Shown piece after piece: positions 25,999-35,950 of a stretch of DNA of 56,172 bases. The position numbers were made by a program, and so were the translations under genes. Numbering within the stretch: position 1 is the first letter of the stretch; each line of letters begins with the position of its first letter. Below the pieces are notes generated by a model that saw only the letters and a program-made list of their open reading frames with translations, made no database searches and was not told where the DNA came from. The stretch spans positions 1 to 56,172 of the forward strand of contig JACRIJ010000062.1 of NCBI GenBank assembly GCA_016220095.1. Direction: 5' to 3'. This stretch comes from Planctomycetota bacterium. GTDB taxonomy: Bacteria > Planctomycetota > MHYJ01 > JACQXL01 > JACRIJ01.

Positions 25999-26230
25999 GA
26001 AAAAAATATACGAGAACGTAACCCGTCAGTAAACGGGTAAACACGGACTCATACGAAGGATGAAGAAGGAAAAATGAAGAATGAAGGACGATACGAAAGA
26101 ATGATTGAATGACAGAATGATAGAATGTTTTCAAGCTAATACTCTGTCATTCTCGCACTCTATCATCTTCGTAATGCCGTTTGGTTGCGACTGCACATAA
26201 ATTCCGTTCACTGACGGGTTACCTGTTTTA
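25999..26230. repeat. word-repeat block beside element R1
   Basis: It holds GAAGAATGAAGGACG, GATAGAATG and CATTCTCGCACTCTATCATCTTCGTAA-type words. The CATTCTCGCACTCTATCA run recurs in reverse at about 52420-52440 next to the second R1 copy. No gene is seen. Confidence 0.55.
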
Positions 26231-26369
26231 GTACCGCCTCAGTGAAGGTGGGTTTTTAAGTTCCTCCGCGGTATTTTGCAGGGACAGAACAATGTTCTAT
26301 CCCTACCGTAATCATTGGGCATTTTGATATTTATATTGTTTTCTCAACCCGCCTTCACTGAGGCGGTAC
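26231..26369 (+). mobile_element. palindromic intergenic element R1, copy A (MITE-like)
   Basis: About 139 bp with terminal inverted repeats of about 24 bp: GTACCGCCTCAGTGAAGG at the left and CCTTCACTGAGGCGGTAC at the right. An inner hairpin GGGACAGAAC/GTTCTATCCC sits in the middle. It has no coding capacity. A near-identical copy in the opposite orientation lies at 52186-52357. No clear target duplication is visible. Confidence 0.75.
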
Positions 26370-26388
26370 AATACAAATCACTTTTTTC

Positions 26389-26416
26389 TTGACAAATAAT
26401 ATGAAATTAATATACT
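26389..26416 (+). promoter_or_regulatory. promoter of the secreted-protein block
   Basis: TTGACA (26389-26394), a 16-nt spacer and TATACT (26411-26416). The start is expected near 26423, leaving a leader of about 260 nt before 26684. I see no known riboswitch or leader ORF in it. Confidence 0.75.
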
Positions 26417-26683
26417 GCAACAAGTTATTCGCCGCAATACAGCAACATAGCATGTAACACCTCAAATCATGGCGGACATTGCCTGTCCCGCCTCATCATT
26501 ATTTTTATCTATTTCCATTAGTTTTTCATGTTACTTTTACCGAACACATATTTCTCTTTTCTGCAGGCTCAAGGCAGGGCCCTCATGTGCCGCCTTGCAA
26601 CCCGCCCGCCGCCTGCCTGAAATCCTCTATCCGCCGTTTACTAACGCCTTACTTTTTTATTTATCTTGCTTTGGAGATTTGCT

Positions 26684-28516
26684 ATGAAATTCTGCTTGAA
26701 AATGTCTGTGCTTGCTTTAACAATCTGCCTTGCGTTTTACCAGCACACTGCGGCCGAACCCGCTCCCCAGCCGGGTTCCATTTCCGGAACCATTTCTGAA
26801 AACGAACCACAGGGCAGGTCTCTTACAATTCAATTGAAATCAATAAACGGTAATTTCACCTGCCTGAGTAAAATCCCCTTTGATTTAACCCGGAATTTTG
26901 AATTCAAGTCCGTACCCCCCGGCAAATATCAACTAACCATACTTAATACCCCGACAAAGATTGAATTCCAGCTTGGGGATGGTGAAAACAAAAAATTTGA
27001 ACTTCTCGTAGATACGCTGAAAACCGCATCCGTTAAAATCAACTTCCTGCGCGGCCAGAAAACATGTTCGGGCGAACAGCTCAAGGTCTGTTTCTATCCC
27101 AGCCCGGAAACTTCATCTTACGAACCTTTCCCCTTAAGGCGCCAGGTTACCACCGGTTCTTTGCATCTCTTAGGGCTGAACGAAGGCATTTACTTCCTTA
27201 AGATATACGAGCTATCAAACCGCGCGGCCCTTTATTCCCTGAATCTCGCCATTGATAAAGACGTCAACGAATTCAATATCCAACTTGATTACGATTGCTC
27301 TTTTTACGGCAGTGTCATTGACGAAAAAAACAGCAGGGAAGACGGCATATTCGTTCAGGCCGCCATGATAGGAACCGCGTTTTCAGAAGACGCCGCGTCC
27401 CCTGACGACCCGAAATTGCTTGAACTCAAATCGCTCGCAATATCCGATTACAACGGCAAATTCCTGTTCCGCGGACTGCGTGAAGGCATTTATTCGGTGT
27501 GCATACAGCCGGGCAGGGAAAATCCTCTCGTCGTAGAAGGGTTTGTTGACCAGGAAAACACATATCCATCCAACGTGAATTTTCTTGCCTCCCAGCCCCC
27601 TAAGACAGTCAATCTGAAAAAAAGCGAATTGCCGGATGAAGTAATACTTGCAGTTACGCGATGCGAATCGACGCTTTCGGGAAAAATCACCCAATATGAC
27701 GGTAAACCTGTAAAAAAAGCTACCGTCTATGCGCGGCCTGACCGGCTTAACAGGGGACAAAATAAGCCGCTGATATTCAAAGCCACGGCAAATGCCTCGG
27801 GAAAATTTAATTTTCCGGACCTGCCTGAAGACATGTATAGATTAGACGCTGACATAGAAGGGTACCCGCCCGCGGCGCTTTATAACGTGCGCCTTGAGGG
27901 AAGCGCGCAGGTGGAACTCAAATTGCCGCAGAAAACCGACCTGTACAATATAAATGGCGCTGTACTGCCTGAAATTCCAGCCGCAATTCCGTTGAAAATC
28001 ACTCTGCTTCCGCGCACCACGACCGGAACCAGCAACGTATTCAATTCCGAATTGCAGTACCAATCAAAACCAAACGGCAGTTTCAGCATTTCAAATGTAT
28101 ATCCTGGCACCTACGACGTCCTTGTGGAAAATTATATCGTAGTTTCACCCGGCATTATATCGCTTTCAAGCCCGCAGAAAAACAGGGACATAACGATAAA
28201 AATCAAAAAACCCGGCGAGCCGCCTCAGGTAAAGGTCGTATGCCGGAAAAAAATCGTGCCGTGCACGGACATAACGGCCTTCCTCGCGCAAATCAGTTCG
28301 GCCGATGTAACTATATTCGCGAAAGACAATGTCAACGGCATAGTCAATGGCGCCGCGATTTCGCCCGCCCTGAACGACCATCTTATAGCCGGACTGCCTG
28401 AAGGCGAATACAACATATATATGCTCAGCACGCTGGGCAACGTCCATACCCTTAGACAATCACTGCCTGTCACAAACGGGCAAACCGTTAATCTGGAATA
28501 TGACCTTGATAAGTAA
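26684..28516 (+). CDS. large secreted protein with carboxypeptidase-regulatory-like repeats
   Basis: About 610 residues from ATG 26684 (GGAG 7 nt upstream). The signal peptide starts MKFCLKMSVLALTICLAFY and ends near TAAE. The body is a series of beta-sandwich repeats of the transthyretin/CarboxypepD_reg type. Each has a recognisable core such as G(K)F.F..(L/V)P.G.Y.L, for example FEFKSVPPGKYQLTI, GKFLFRGLREGIYSV, GKFNFPDLPEDMYRL and GSFSISNVYPGTYDV. Such repeats act as binding or spacer domains in exported proteins. No enzyme domain is seen. It is followed after 12 nt by the next gene and is probably cotranscribed with it. Confidence 0.8.
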   Translation: MKFCLKMSVLALTICLAFYQHTAAEPAPQPGSISGTISENEPQGRSLTIQLKSINGNFTCLSKIPFDLTRNFEFKSVPPGKYQLTILNTPTKIEFQLGDGENKKFELLVDTLKTASVKINFLRGQKTCSGEQLKVCFYPSPETSSYEPFPLRRQVTTGSLHLLGLNEGIYFLKIYELSNRAALYSLNLAIDKDVNEFNIQLDYDCSFYGSVIDEKNSREDGIFVQAAMIGTAFSEDAASPDDPKLLELKSLAISDYNGKFLFRGLREGIYSVCIQPGRENPLVVEGFVDQENTYPSNVNFLASQPPKTVNLKKSELPDEVILAVTRCESTLSGKITQYDGKPVKKATVYARPDRLNRGQNKPLIFKATANASGKFNFPDLPEDMYRLDADIEGYPPAALYNVRLEGSAQVELKLPQKTDLYNINGAVLPEIPAAIPLKITLLPRTTTGTSNVFNSELQYQSKPNGSFSISNVYPGTYDVLVENYIVVSPGIISLSSPQKNRDITIKIKKPGEPPQVKVVCRKKIVPCTDITAFLAQISSADVTIFAKDNVNGIVNGAAISPALNDHLIAGLPEGEYNIYMLSTLGNVHTLRQSLPVTNGQTVNLEYDLDK

Positions 28517-28528
28517 AGGAGAATAATT

Positions 28529-30520
28529 ATGCCATACTGTTTTGTATCGCTGATGAAAAAAAGCCTTTTGACTGCCGTACTTGCGCTCGGGCTTTTCGCC
28601 ACGGGCGCCACGGCGCAGGAAAGCAAATCCCTTCTTAACAATATGCAGAAGGCGGACGACATCCTGCTCAACTCCAAGCCGATGTTCGCATCACATCCGG
28701 AAAGCCCCGCCTCAGGGCGATACTGGTATTTCTACCTGAGGCATAACGGATTTTATTACAATATTTCCGGCAAACCCAGCACGATGAGCTCCTGCATAAA
28801 ACTCTGCAGGGAAGAACTTGAAAAAACCTGCACTGACTGTTCTACAGGCAAATGCTGTATGACCTGCCCGTCAACGCAGGATGAATTAACGCTGAAAAAG
28901 CTCACCGCAACCGAGCTCCAGCAGATTAAAAGCTCTAAAACAGCAACTACCGCAGGCAATGAATCAAAGAATTCTTCCGCCACGACAGGCTCATTCGGGC
29001 TTGAACTCAAGACAACTCTCGGCCTGCCATGGATGAACCTTGATGTAAAAACACTCGCGACAATCCAGGAGGCCTATGCCGGCGAATTGAAGACCTCCTC
29101 GTCGTCTCTGTTTGAAGATTCAACCCAGGAAACCGAAAAGCAAACCGGGGGCGACGAAGCAATTTCAAAATTCAGCTTCGCCCACCATTACAGCGCTGTC
29201 TGCACGAAAACCGATATACTTGCCGGAGCGGCATTCTGCGAAGTCTATGCCTTGTGCGATATCATAGGCGACCAGGCAATTCAAAACGACAACGGCCAGT
29301 GGTACTCGGCCGGTAAAGATAAAATTGTTTTTGCTTCAAATATCAAGGTGTTTGTCACTGTAGTGCCGGCAGGCGCGGGCATACTTGATATAATTGAAAA
29401 TACAAACTGCAAATGCAAAAATTGCCCGAACAAACCGAAAGACGATTCAAAAAGCGAAACGCCCGGCGCGAACAACGCCTCCTCGCTTAATGCGCCAAAC
29501 CTGCCTGATTCCAAGGCGCCCGTCGCGAGTAAAGAACCTCCTAAACCTGCAGAACCCAAACCCGAAGAACCGCCCAAACCGGAAATCCCGCCCGCTAAAA
29601 AACCGGCAAACGTCAAGATACCGCCTATGACTTCTTTCGCGCAGGTCAATGTCAAAAAAGGCGACAAATCCACTTTCAAAGACCCTTACGGCAAGGGGGC
29701 GGAAATAACCAACCTTGAAACCGGAGAGGTCACCAAGATACCGCCGAACGGATCAGTCACGACAGAAGATTTCGGAAAGGGATTCCTCTATTCATCGCCA
29801 TCGTTATTCGGCCCGATAGCAATCGTAAAACAACCCGATTCCACGCCGAAAAACGGAACACCTTCCGTGAAACCGCCTAAACAGCCTGCAGGCGTCACTC
29901 CCAAGGGCGAAACGCCGGAAATTGACAATATTGACCTTGGCGGCACAGCCACTAAACATGTGCCTGTTTTCGGAAACGGTTCTACGCCTCCGTTGACCTT
30001 AACGGGAAATTGGCCGGAAGAAAGCGATTTTAACCTCACCGGCAAAGGCCAGGACGGCGAGGCGCAAACCTATAACGGCAATCAAATAGTAGATATCCAG
30101 ACCGAAGAGGGCTCGCAAGGCGTAGTAAAATTTGACGACCTGCCCACAGGAAACCCCGGAAACCTGGACAGCCCTTCATTAAGCGTCACGACCCCTGAAG
30201 GCGTTGAAAGCCCGGGATACCAGGTCAATGTCTTTGACGGCAAAATCAATTCAAAAGTCGTCCCGGAAAACGCGCCTCCGAACAGCACTGCGGACCTGGT
30301 TATAGAATACAAGACACTACTTCCGGTATTAAAACAGAGCGTCCTTGACTTTTCCACAAACGATTACATTTTTGAGATAACCTATCCGTCTAATATCACC
30401 GGTCCTGAAACCGCGCATCTCAACCAATCCGGCGTTACTACAGTCTCAATATCCATAGGCCAAACTCCGGGCACCTACGATATATATGTAACACTAATGC
30501 CGAAAGATATGCTCAAATAA
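28529..30520 (+). CDS. secreted cysteine-cluster protein, no family recognised
   Basis: 663 residues; GGAG sits 8 nt before ATG 28529, and a second ATG (28553) opens the signal peptide itself (MKKSLLTAVLALGLFATGA). Residues about 90-125 contain a dense Cys cluster (CIKLC, CTDC, CCMTC). A second group (CKCKNC) occurs near residue 300. A Pro/Lys/Glu-rich flexible linker (about 310-370) follows, then beta-rich segments with repeats of G, N and T. I do not recognise a domain. Paired cysteines in an exported protein suggest disulfides or metal binding, which is inference. It lies directly downstream of the carboxypeptidase-regulatory-like repeat protein. Confidence 0.75.
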   Translation: MPYCFVSLMKKSLLTAVLALGLFATGATAQESKSLLNNMQKADDILLNSKPMFASHPESPASGRYWYFYLRHNGFYYNISGKPSTMSSCIKLCREELEKTCTDCSTGKCCMTCPSTQDELTLKKLTATELQQIKSSKTATTAGNESKNSSATTGSFGLELKTTLGLPWMNLDVKTLATIQEAYAGELKTSSSSLFEDSTQETEKQTGGDEAISKFSFAHHYSAVCTKTDILAGAAFCEVYALCDIIGDQAIQNDNGQWYSAGKDKIVFASNIKVFVTVVPAGAGILDIIENTNCKCKNCPNKPKDDSKSETPGANNASSLNAPNLPDSKAPVASKEPPKPAEPKPEEPPKPEIPPAKKPANVKIPPMTSFAQVNVKKGDKSTFKDPYGKGAEITNLETGEVTKIPPNGSVTTEDFGKGFLYSSPSLFGPIAIVKQPDSTPKNGTPSVKPPKQPAGVTPKGETPEIDNIDLGGTATKHVPVFGNGSTPPLTLTGNWPEESDFNLTGKGQDGEAQTYNGNQIVDIQTEEGSQGVVKFDDLPTGNPGNLDSPSLSVTTPEGVESPGYQVNVFDGKINSKVVPENAPPNSTADLVIEYKTLLPVLKQSVLDFSTNDYIFEITYPSNITGPETAHLNQSGVTTVSISIGQTPGTYDIYVTLMPKDMLK

Positions 30521-30737
30521 CAAAATGAAAAATGGAAAATGAAGAAAGAAGGACGTCGTCCGGGTTCCGAGATCAGGGTACCGGATGCCGAATTCCGGTC
30601 ATCGGGAGTAAGGTCTCAAACGCCGGCTCACGATTCTCGGTTTTCGTTTAAACGGGCCACGAATCAATTCGTGCGCATTTGCGGCAAATTCGGCTTATAC
30701 GTTCACAATGTATTCAGTAACTTTATAAGGACGAAAT

Positions 30738-32222
30738 ATGACATACAAAAGTCTTCTCTGCATGGCTTTTTGCCTATATGCATGCGGCTTGTGCGCGCTT
30801 GGCGACGACTTCGCCGAATTCAAAAAAGAATACCAGGGCGCCGGCTATGGCGAAAAACTGCAGATTCTCGGAAAAATCCAGCCGGATGACAAGAACGCCT
30901 TGAAGAAGGCCGCGGTATTCCTGTGCGACCCGCACCCGAAAATCAGGCAAAACGCGATTAACTGGCTCGCGCAAGAAAAAACCGATGCCGCGACAGCCGA
31001 ATTCCTCGTCAGTGAACTAATCCGTAAAAAGGATTTGCCTGATTACGCCAGATGCTCCGGAATCAGCGCGCTCGGCGCCATCAGCGCCGCCCCGCAAAAA
31101 TCCGTGCTTATTGAACTCCTGAACGACAAAAACCATCTACTGCGCGCCGAGGCAGTAAAAACACTCAGCGCCTCATACACGGGCGAAGATGTCCTTGGTG
31201 GAATCCGCGCAAAGCTATCCGATCCAGCCTGGCAGGTAAAAACAGCCGCCATTGACGCTGTTAAAGAATTAGCTCCTGCTGAATTGGATGCAAAGGCTGA
31301 AGAACTTTTCAAAGCCACCGACTTCCAGGTTAGAATTGCCATTTTGGAATCCTGCAAAGAAACCTCAATTCAAATAACATTGCTCAAGGCAGCGTTCCAG
31401 GACCCGGCGTGGCAGGTAAGGGCCTGCGCAATAGAACTCGCCGCCCAAACAGGCACTGGCCCGTGCGTGGAAATGCTGGTGAACGCTTTCCTGACCGCTG
31501 AAGGACGGCTCAAGGCCGACCTGTTCGCGGCCCTGCAGAAAGCCACCGGCAAGGATATCGGTTTCAGTCCCAAATTATGGAAGGAATGGTGGGATATATT
31601 CAACAAGCGCTTTGAACCGCTTAAACAAAGGAGAAATGACAACCCGTTACTGCCGATTTCCGAAACAAGCGCGTTCTGCGGCATACCGGTTTTAAGCAGA
31701 AATATTATTTTCGTGTTTGACCTCTCCGGCAGTATGCGCTCGGAGACCCAAAAAAACGGTCCTGTGAAAATAGATACGGCCAGAGAAGAAATGTCCAAAG
31801 TGATAAAAAGTTTTACAAAGGAGGTAAAATTTAATATAATACTGCTGGGTTCCGATTCGCGCGGCAACTATAACAAGAAGGAGAAGATGTTTGAAGAACG
31901 TCTCATATCCGCGGCGGATGCCGGCAAAGAAAAAGCCATAAAATTCATCAACCGGCAGGAACCGAACGGATGGACCAACCTTTACGATGCCGTAATGCTG
32001 TGCTTTGAAGACAAGGACGTTGATACCATTTACCTGCTTTCTGATGGCGTGCCCTCCCGGGGCGTGTTTGTGGCCCGTACGGACATAATTGAAAGCATCA
32101 AAAGGGAAAACCGGTTCCGTAAAATCTGCATACATACGATAAAAATCGGTTCCGGCGCGCGCGGAGAAAAACTGATGCGGGAACTCGCGGAAATTACCGG
32201 CGGAACTTTTACCGCGAAATAA
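30738..32222 (+). CDS. secreted HEAT-repeat and VWA-domain protein
   Basis: 494 residues. AAGGA precedes the ATG, and the signal peptide ends near LCALG. Residues about 30-285 are HEAT repeats, with paired helices such as DPHPKIRQNAINWLA and DPAWQVKTAAIDAV. A short linker containing LWKEWWDIFNKR connects to a VWA domain (about 318-490). That domain has a complete MIDAS metal site: DLSGSM, then Thr in WTNLYDA and Asp in LLSDG. Proteins with this order are common in planctomycetes and probably bind partners in the periplasm. A related WKEWW linker occurs in the gene at 44693-45754. Confidence 0.88.
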   Translation: MTYKSLLCMAFCLYACGLCALGDDFAEFKKEYQGAGYGEKLQILGKIQPDDKNALKKAAVFLCDPHPKIRQNAINWLAQEKTDAATAEFLVSELIRKKDLPDYARCSGISALGAISAAPQKSVLIELLNDKNHLLRAEAVKTLSASYTGEDVLGGIRAKLSDPAWQVKTAAIDAVKELAPAELDAKAEELFKATDFQVRIAILESCKETSIQITLLKAAFQDPAWQVRACAIELAAQTGTGPCVEMLVNAFLTAEGRLKADLFAALQKATGKDIGFSPKLWKEWWDIFNKRFEPLKQRRNDNPLLPISETSAFCGIPVLSRNIIFVFDLSGSMRSETQKNGPVKIDTAREEMSKVIKSFTKEVKFNIILLGSDSRGNYNKKEKMFEERLISAADAGKEKAIKFINRQEPNGWTNLYDAVMLCFEDKDVDTIYLLSDGVPSRGVFVARTDIIESIKRENRFRKICIHTIKIGSGARGEKLMRELAEITGGTFTAK

Positions 32223-32328
32223 TCCCCTCCCCATCGCATGGGGGATAAATAAACCATGAACCGGGATGGCTCTGGTTCACGACAGTGCGGAATAATTAGA
32301 ATTATATTTTAAGGACAATCTTTCACGA

Positions 32329-34053
32329 ATGTTTTATATAACTATTCTGAACAAGGCCGGATTCTGGCTGTTTTTGACTTTGCTCCCGCTGATTTACCTG
32401 CACCTGTACCTGCGGCAGAAAAGCAGGGCGGTCACCGTTTCCCACCTGCCGGTATGGAACAGGATACTGTCGGCGCAGGAACAAAAAGGCAGGACAAAGA
32501 TTAAACACATGTTCCTCCTTTTCCTGCGGCTCATCATGCTGTCGTTAATAGTATTCTCATTTTCCAATCCTGTCCTCAGCAAATCTCACAGGCCGGCCAG
32601 GCATGCCGTGCTTATAGTTGATAATTCCGCAAGCATGTCCGCAACAGACGAAAATTCCTCAACAGATAAAAATACCGCCCTGAATCAGCCAATCACACGG
32701 CTGTCAAAGGCGAAAATCCAGGCCACAGGCCTTCTTGACCGGATTAACCTTGATGTCACGAACGCAAGCATAATCACTACTGCGCCTAAACCGGCGCTTT
32801 TATGCAGGCAACTAAGCGACAAGGACGCCCTTAAAAGTCTCATAAACGGAATTGAAATAGTCATGTCAGACAGCGGCTCTCCTAAAGGAGCGGCTTTTGC
32901 CATGGAATTATTCGGCGCGGACCCTGATGCGGTATTGGCCGTATTTTCAGATTTCTCAGGTACGGGCACTTGCGAGAGCCTTTCTGCGAACGAACGCGCG
33001 ACGATGTTCGCGTCAGGCACAAACAAAGACAATACCGGAATTGCCGCGGCCCATCTTGAACGCGGATTCATGTCCGAAAAAATAAGGGTTTATTGCAGGG
33101 TAAAAAATTTCTCAGGCACTGCCAAAACCGAAGGGGCGATTGAATATGCCTTCGCGGGCAGGAATCTGCATACGGAAAAGATAAGCATAGATCCGCTCGC
33201 GCAGGTGGAACGGGAATTCGCCTTTACCATTCCCAACACCGGTTTTATCCAAATAAAGCTGGTCCTGCCGGATGATTGCTTCCTGCTTGACAATATCAGG
33301 TTTCTTTATGTGCCGCCGATAAACCTGCCAAAGGTAATATTAGTGCTGAATGCCGACGACGCGCAGGCAAGGGTCTTCTGGGAATCAGCGTTATCGGCGC
33401 TCGGACAGTATTCAATTTTCAGCACGGTAACGCAGGAAAAATTCCGCGAGAACGCGGCAAGTCTGACAGCAAATGACATTGCGATTTTTTCCGATTGCGC
33501 TGTCCCGGCGCCGGCCACGAAGGCAAACTGCATTTTTATGAATTCCACAGGCGAAAACGTACCGATTCATACGGGAAGCCTGCTGGAAAAGCCGGTATTC
33601 TGGAACACGAACGGCAATTCGGCAATAATGGAAAAAACAGACCTGCGACTGTTCAAAACGTCCAGAATGCTGGAAGTCCTGCCTGAAACCGGACAGGAAA
33701 CGCTTATAAATTTTACGACCGGCGCGGGAGGGATAAGCGGAAGGGCCTCGGACGGCAGGAAATTCGTTTATCTGGGATTCAGCCTGAAGGAATCAAATTT
33801 CGGGCTTCTCGCGGCGTTTCCTTTATTCATTAAAAACACCTTCAAATGGTTTCTTGAAGGAAACGTCCCTGAAGGCAAAAAGGACTACAGCTATTATGAC
33901 GATACCGAATGCAATATAGCGCCTGATTCGCGCGCCTCGGGCATTACGAATGAAAAAATATCAGCGTTTGAGTCCATAAGCGCGTGGAGATACATGGTCG
34001 GCGCGGCTATACTGATGCTGCTGATTGAATTTTTCCTGGCATTCGCTCTTTGA
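32329..34053 (+). CDS. BatA-type membrane protein with VWA-like domain
   Basis: 574 residues. The N-terminus is the BatA/aerotolerance pattern: a membrane helix (GFWLFLTLLPLIYLHLYL), a conserved SHLPVWN-type segment, then a second helix (FLLFLRLIMLSLIVFSFSNP). A VWA-like domain follows with a DNSASMS MIDAS start near residue 97. The C-terminus has a last helix (YMVGAAILMLLIEFFLAFAL). The family is often found with MoxR ATPases and DUF58 proteins, which are not in this window. Its likely role is envelope maturation or assembly. AAGGA lies about 13 nt before the ATG, rather far. Confidence 0.85.
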   Translation: MFYITILNKAGFWLFLTLLPLIYLHLYLRQKSRAVTVSHLPVWNRILSAQEQKGRTKIKHMFLLFLRLIMLSLIVFSFSNPVLSKSHRPARHAVLIVDNSASMSATDENSSTDKNTALNQPITRLSKAKIQATGLLDRINLDVTNASIITTAPKPALLCRQLSDKDALKSLINGIEIVMSDSGSPKGAAFAMELFGADPDAVLAVFSDFSGTGTCESLSANERATMFASGTNKDNTGIAAAHLERGFMSEKIRVYCRVKNFSGTAKTEGAIEYAFAGRNLHTEKISIDPLAQVEREFAFTIPNTGFIQIKLVLPDDCFLLDNIRFLYVPPINLPKVILVLNADDAQARVFWESALSALGQYSIFSTVTQEKFRENAASLTANDIAIFSDCAVPAPATKANCIFMNSTGENVPIHTGSLLEKPVFWNTNGNSAIMEKTDLRLFKTSRMLEVLPETGQETLINFTTGAGGISGRASDGRKFVYLGFSLKESNFGLLAAFPLFIKNTFKWFLEGNVPEGKKDYSYYDDTECNIAPDSRASGITNEKISAFESISAWRYMVGAAILMLLIEFFLAFAL

Positions 34054-34302
34054 AAAAATGAATTATGAAAAATGAATAATAAGGAAGGCCGTTTTCCGGT
34101 TCCCGTTGCCCGGTTACCGTTTCCCGCTTAATCGGACTATGTACCGCTACTGGTGCATGACGGGCCACGGACCGCGACGGAGTTGCCCCCAGACTCCTAA
34201 CTCCGTCCCCGCATGTCAAGACAGCCGGCTTTTTTGACGATATTATTTGTATCCGCGGAAAAAATGCGGCGATTTTCATTTGTTTTTTGGGATTTAATTT
34301 AT
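34054..34302. repeat. intergenic word repeats before the FtsQ-like gene
   Basis: TCCGGTTCCCGTTGCCCGG-type words match those near 14750. The remainder is unremarkable; no gene is seen. Confidence 0.5.
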
Positions 34303-35166
34303 ATGAAAATTCTTGACACTGTTTCCGATATCGTTAAACTTTTCTTCGGCTTCCTTTATAAGCATGCCGTGCCCATCCTCGCGGTAGGCACGTTTGCAAT
34401 GCTGATGCTCCTCGTGCACAAAAAGGCATACGATTATCTGATAAGCACCGAAGAATTCAATATAAACCTCGGCACCATGAAACTCTCGGTACAACCGGAT
34501 TGGGCAAGCGCCTGGTACAACAGCACGATTGAGCTTCCGCCTCCCTCGGAAGAAGAAATCTGTATTTTCAACAAAGATATAGTAGAAACCGTTGCGAAAC
34601 ATTACGAAGCCAATCCCTGGGTGGAAAAAGTTGATTGCGTTGAAAAGGTATTCCCGGACAAACTCAGAGTCCGCCTGACGCTCCGCAAACCTGTCGCGGT
34701 CGTTGAAAAATCCGGATGGTACTACCTCGTTGACGCCGAAGAAACCCGCCTGCCCGGCCAATACGCGCAGGAAGAAACGTTCCAGATAGGGCTTTCGGCA
34801 ATAGTCAGGGTCAATGAACCACTGCCTGAACCCGGACAGAAATGGACAGGAGACGGGGTAAAATCCGGCATCGCCGTCCTGCAGGCCCTGAAAGACAACG
34901 GATTCAATGAAATGCTGAAAATATATGCCGTAGATGTTGAAAATATCGGCGGTAAAATGAATCCTCTCCAGAGCGAAATAGTCGTCTGGGCTGACAATAT
35001 GGTGCCGGTTATGTGGGGCAAATCGCCTTATTCCACGAAGTTCGGCGAATTGTCCGTTGACAAGAAACTTGAAAATCTTAAGGCCGTCCTGAGCGCCAGG
35101 CCAAGGCTTGAAGGCCTGCGTTGCGTGAAAATACAATTTGAACGGCCATACGTGACGCTCAAATAA
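34303..35166 (+). CDS. FtsQ/DivIB-like cell division protein
   Basis: About 287 residues from ATG 34303. An N-terminal membrane helix (HAVPILAVGTFAMLMLLV) leads into a POTRA-like segment whose hallmark is NPWVEKVDCVEKVFPDKLRV followed by RKPVAVVE and WYYLVDAE. This is the FtsQ/DivIB pattern. The rest continues the beta domain and ends in a short tail. In other bacteria FtsQ links early and late divisome proteins on the periplasmic side. ftsA and ftsZ are not adjacent, unlike in most bacteria, which fits planctomycete genomes. Earlier ATGs in frame (34213, 34264) lack ribosome sites. Confidence 0.75.
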   Translation: MKILDTVSDIVKLFFGFLYKHAVPILAVGTFAMLMLLVHKKAYDYLISTEEFNINLGTMKLSVQPDWASAWYNSTIELPPPSEEEICIFNKDIVETVAKHYEANPWVEKVDCVEKVFPDKLRVRLTLRKPVAVVEKSGWYYLVDAEETRLPGQYAQEETFQIGLSAIVRVNEPLPEPGQKWTGDGVKSGIAVLQALKDNGFNEMLKIYAVDVENIGGKMNPLQSEIVVWADNMVPVMWGKSPYSTKFGELSVDKKLENLKAVLSARPRLEGLRCVKIQFERPYVTLK

Positions 35167-35296
35167 TACGATTTTAAGATATAAGATTGCAGATATAAGA
35201 TTTTCCGTTCAACCGCAAAACCGAATAGTTTTCCGGAAATCTTAATTCTTAAATACAAAATCTTAAATTTCCATAACTCATCTAAATCGCAGCATT

Positions 35297-35950
35297 ATGT
35301 ATCTGACGGGTAAAAAAATTGCAATTTACATCTTCTGGATTGGATTTAACGGGCTTATTGTCTCAGTTTTTCCGTTGTTGAATCCTTATCTGCCTTTTTC
35401 AATCCCGGCAAATTCATTAACCGCGCTTATGGCAGCAGCGGTTTTCTTTGTTGTTTTTATCCTGCCGCTGTTACTGCCCGCTATGCCGGGTAATCCCGAA
35501 AACAGAAACTCTTCTCCGGCCGTTTCCGCTTTTTTTACCGGAGTTTTTTTTCTCATGCTTTTCATGCCGCTCTTCATAACGGCCTCAGCAGTGGCAGGCG
35601 CAAGCGCCGAAATCGCATTCAAAATGCTTTTCATCCTTATGACGCTGTTTATCCTTGTGATGTCCGTATGCCTGCTGAAAAACGCCTCCGGAAATGCCGT
35701 AATGCACTGGTATTACCTCTGGGCATTCGTTATAACCGCAGGAATACCTTTTATAAAATATGTAACCGGTGAATTTTCAAACGGCAGTTTTACGCTTCCT
35801 TTTGATTCACCTGTTGCCGCCGTCATCGCCATCGGTTCCGGCAAGGGGCAATTTGCAGGGCAATGCGTCTTTCATCTCCTTATCGCAATAATTGCCGCAG
35901 TTATTTATTACCTTCGCGCAGATAACAGCGCGGGACTTAAAAATGCTTAA
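35297..35950 (+). CDS. polytopic membrane protein, unknown
   Basis: 217 residues with about six predicted membrane helices, for example IYIFWIGFNGLIVSVFPLL, AAAVFFVVFILPLLLPA and FFLMLFMPLFITASAV. No catalytic motif is seen. The last 8 nt overlap the start of the next gene (ATGCTTAA), indicating coupled translation. It probably forms a unit with the secreted or membrane protein downstream. It lies after the FtsQ-like gene with a word-repeat gap between. Confidence 0.75.
   Translation: MYLTGKKIAIYIFWIGFNGLIVSVFPLLNPYLPFSIPANSLTALMAAAVFFVVFILPLLLPAMPGNPENRNSSPAVSAFFTGVFFLMLFMPLFITASAVAGASAEIAFKMLFILMTLFILVMSVCLLKNASGNAVMHWYYLWAFVITAGIPFIKYVTGEFSNGSFTLPFDSPVAAVIAIGSGKGQFAGQCVFHLLIAIIAAVIYYLRADNSAGLKNA

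Noticed and set aside
25862..26134. 90-codon minus-strand ORF
   Set aside because: It overlaps the tRNA-Glu gene and word repeats.
30539..30889. 116-codon plus-strand ORF
   Set aside because: It begins in word repeats and overlaps the signal-peptide region of the HEAT-VWA gene in another frame.
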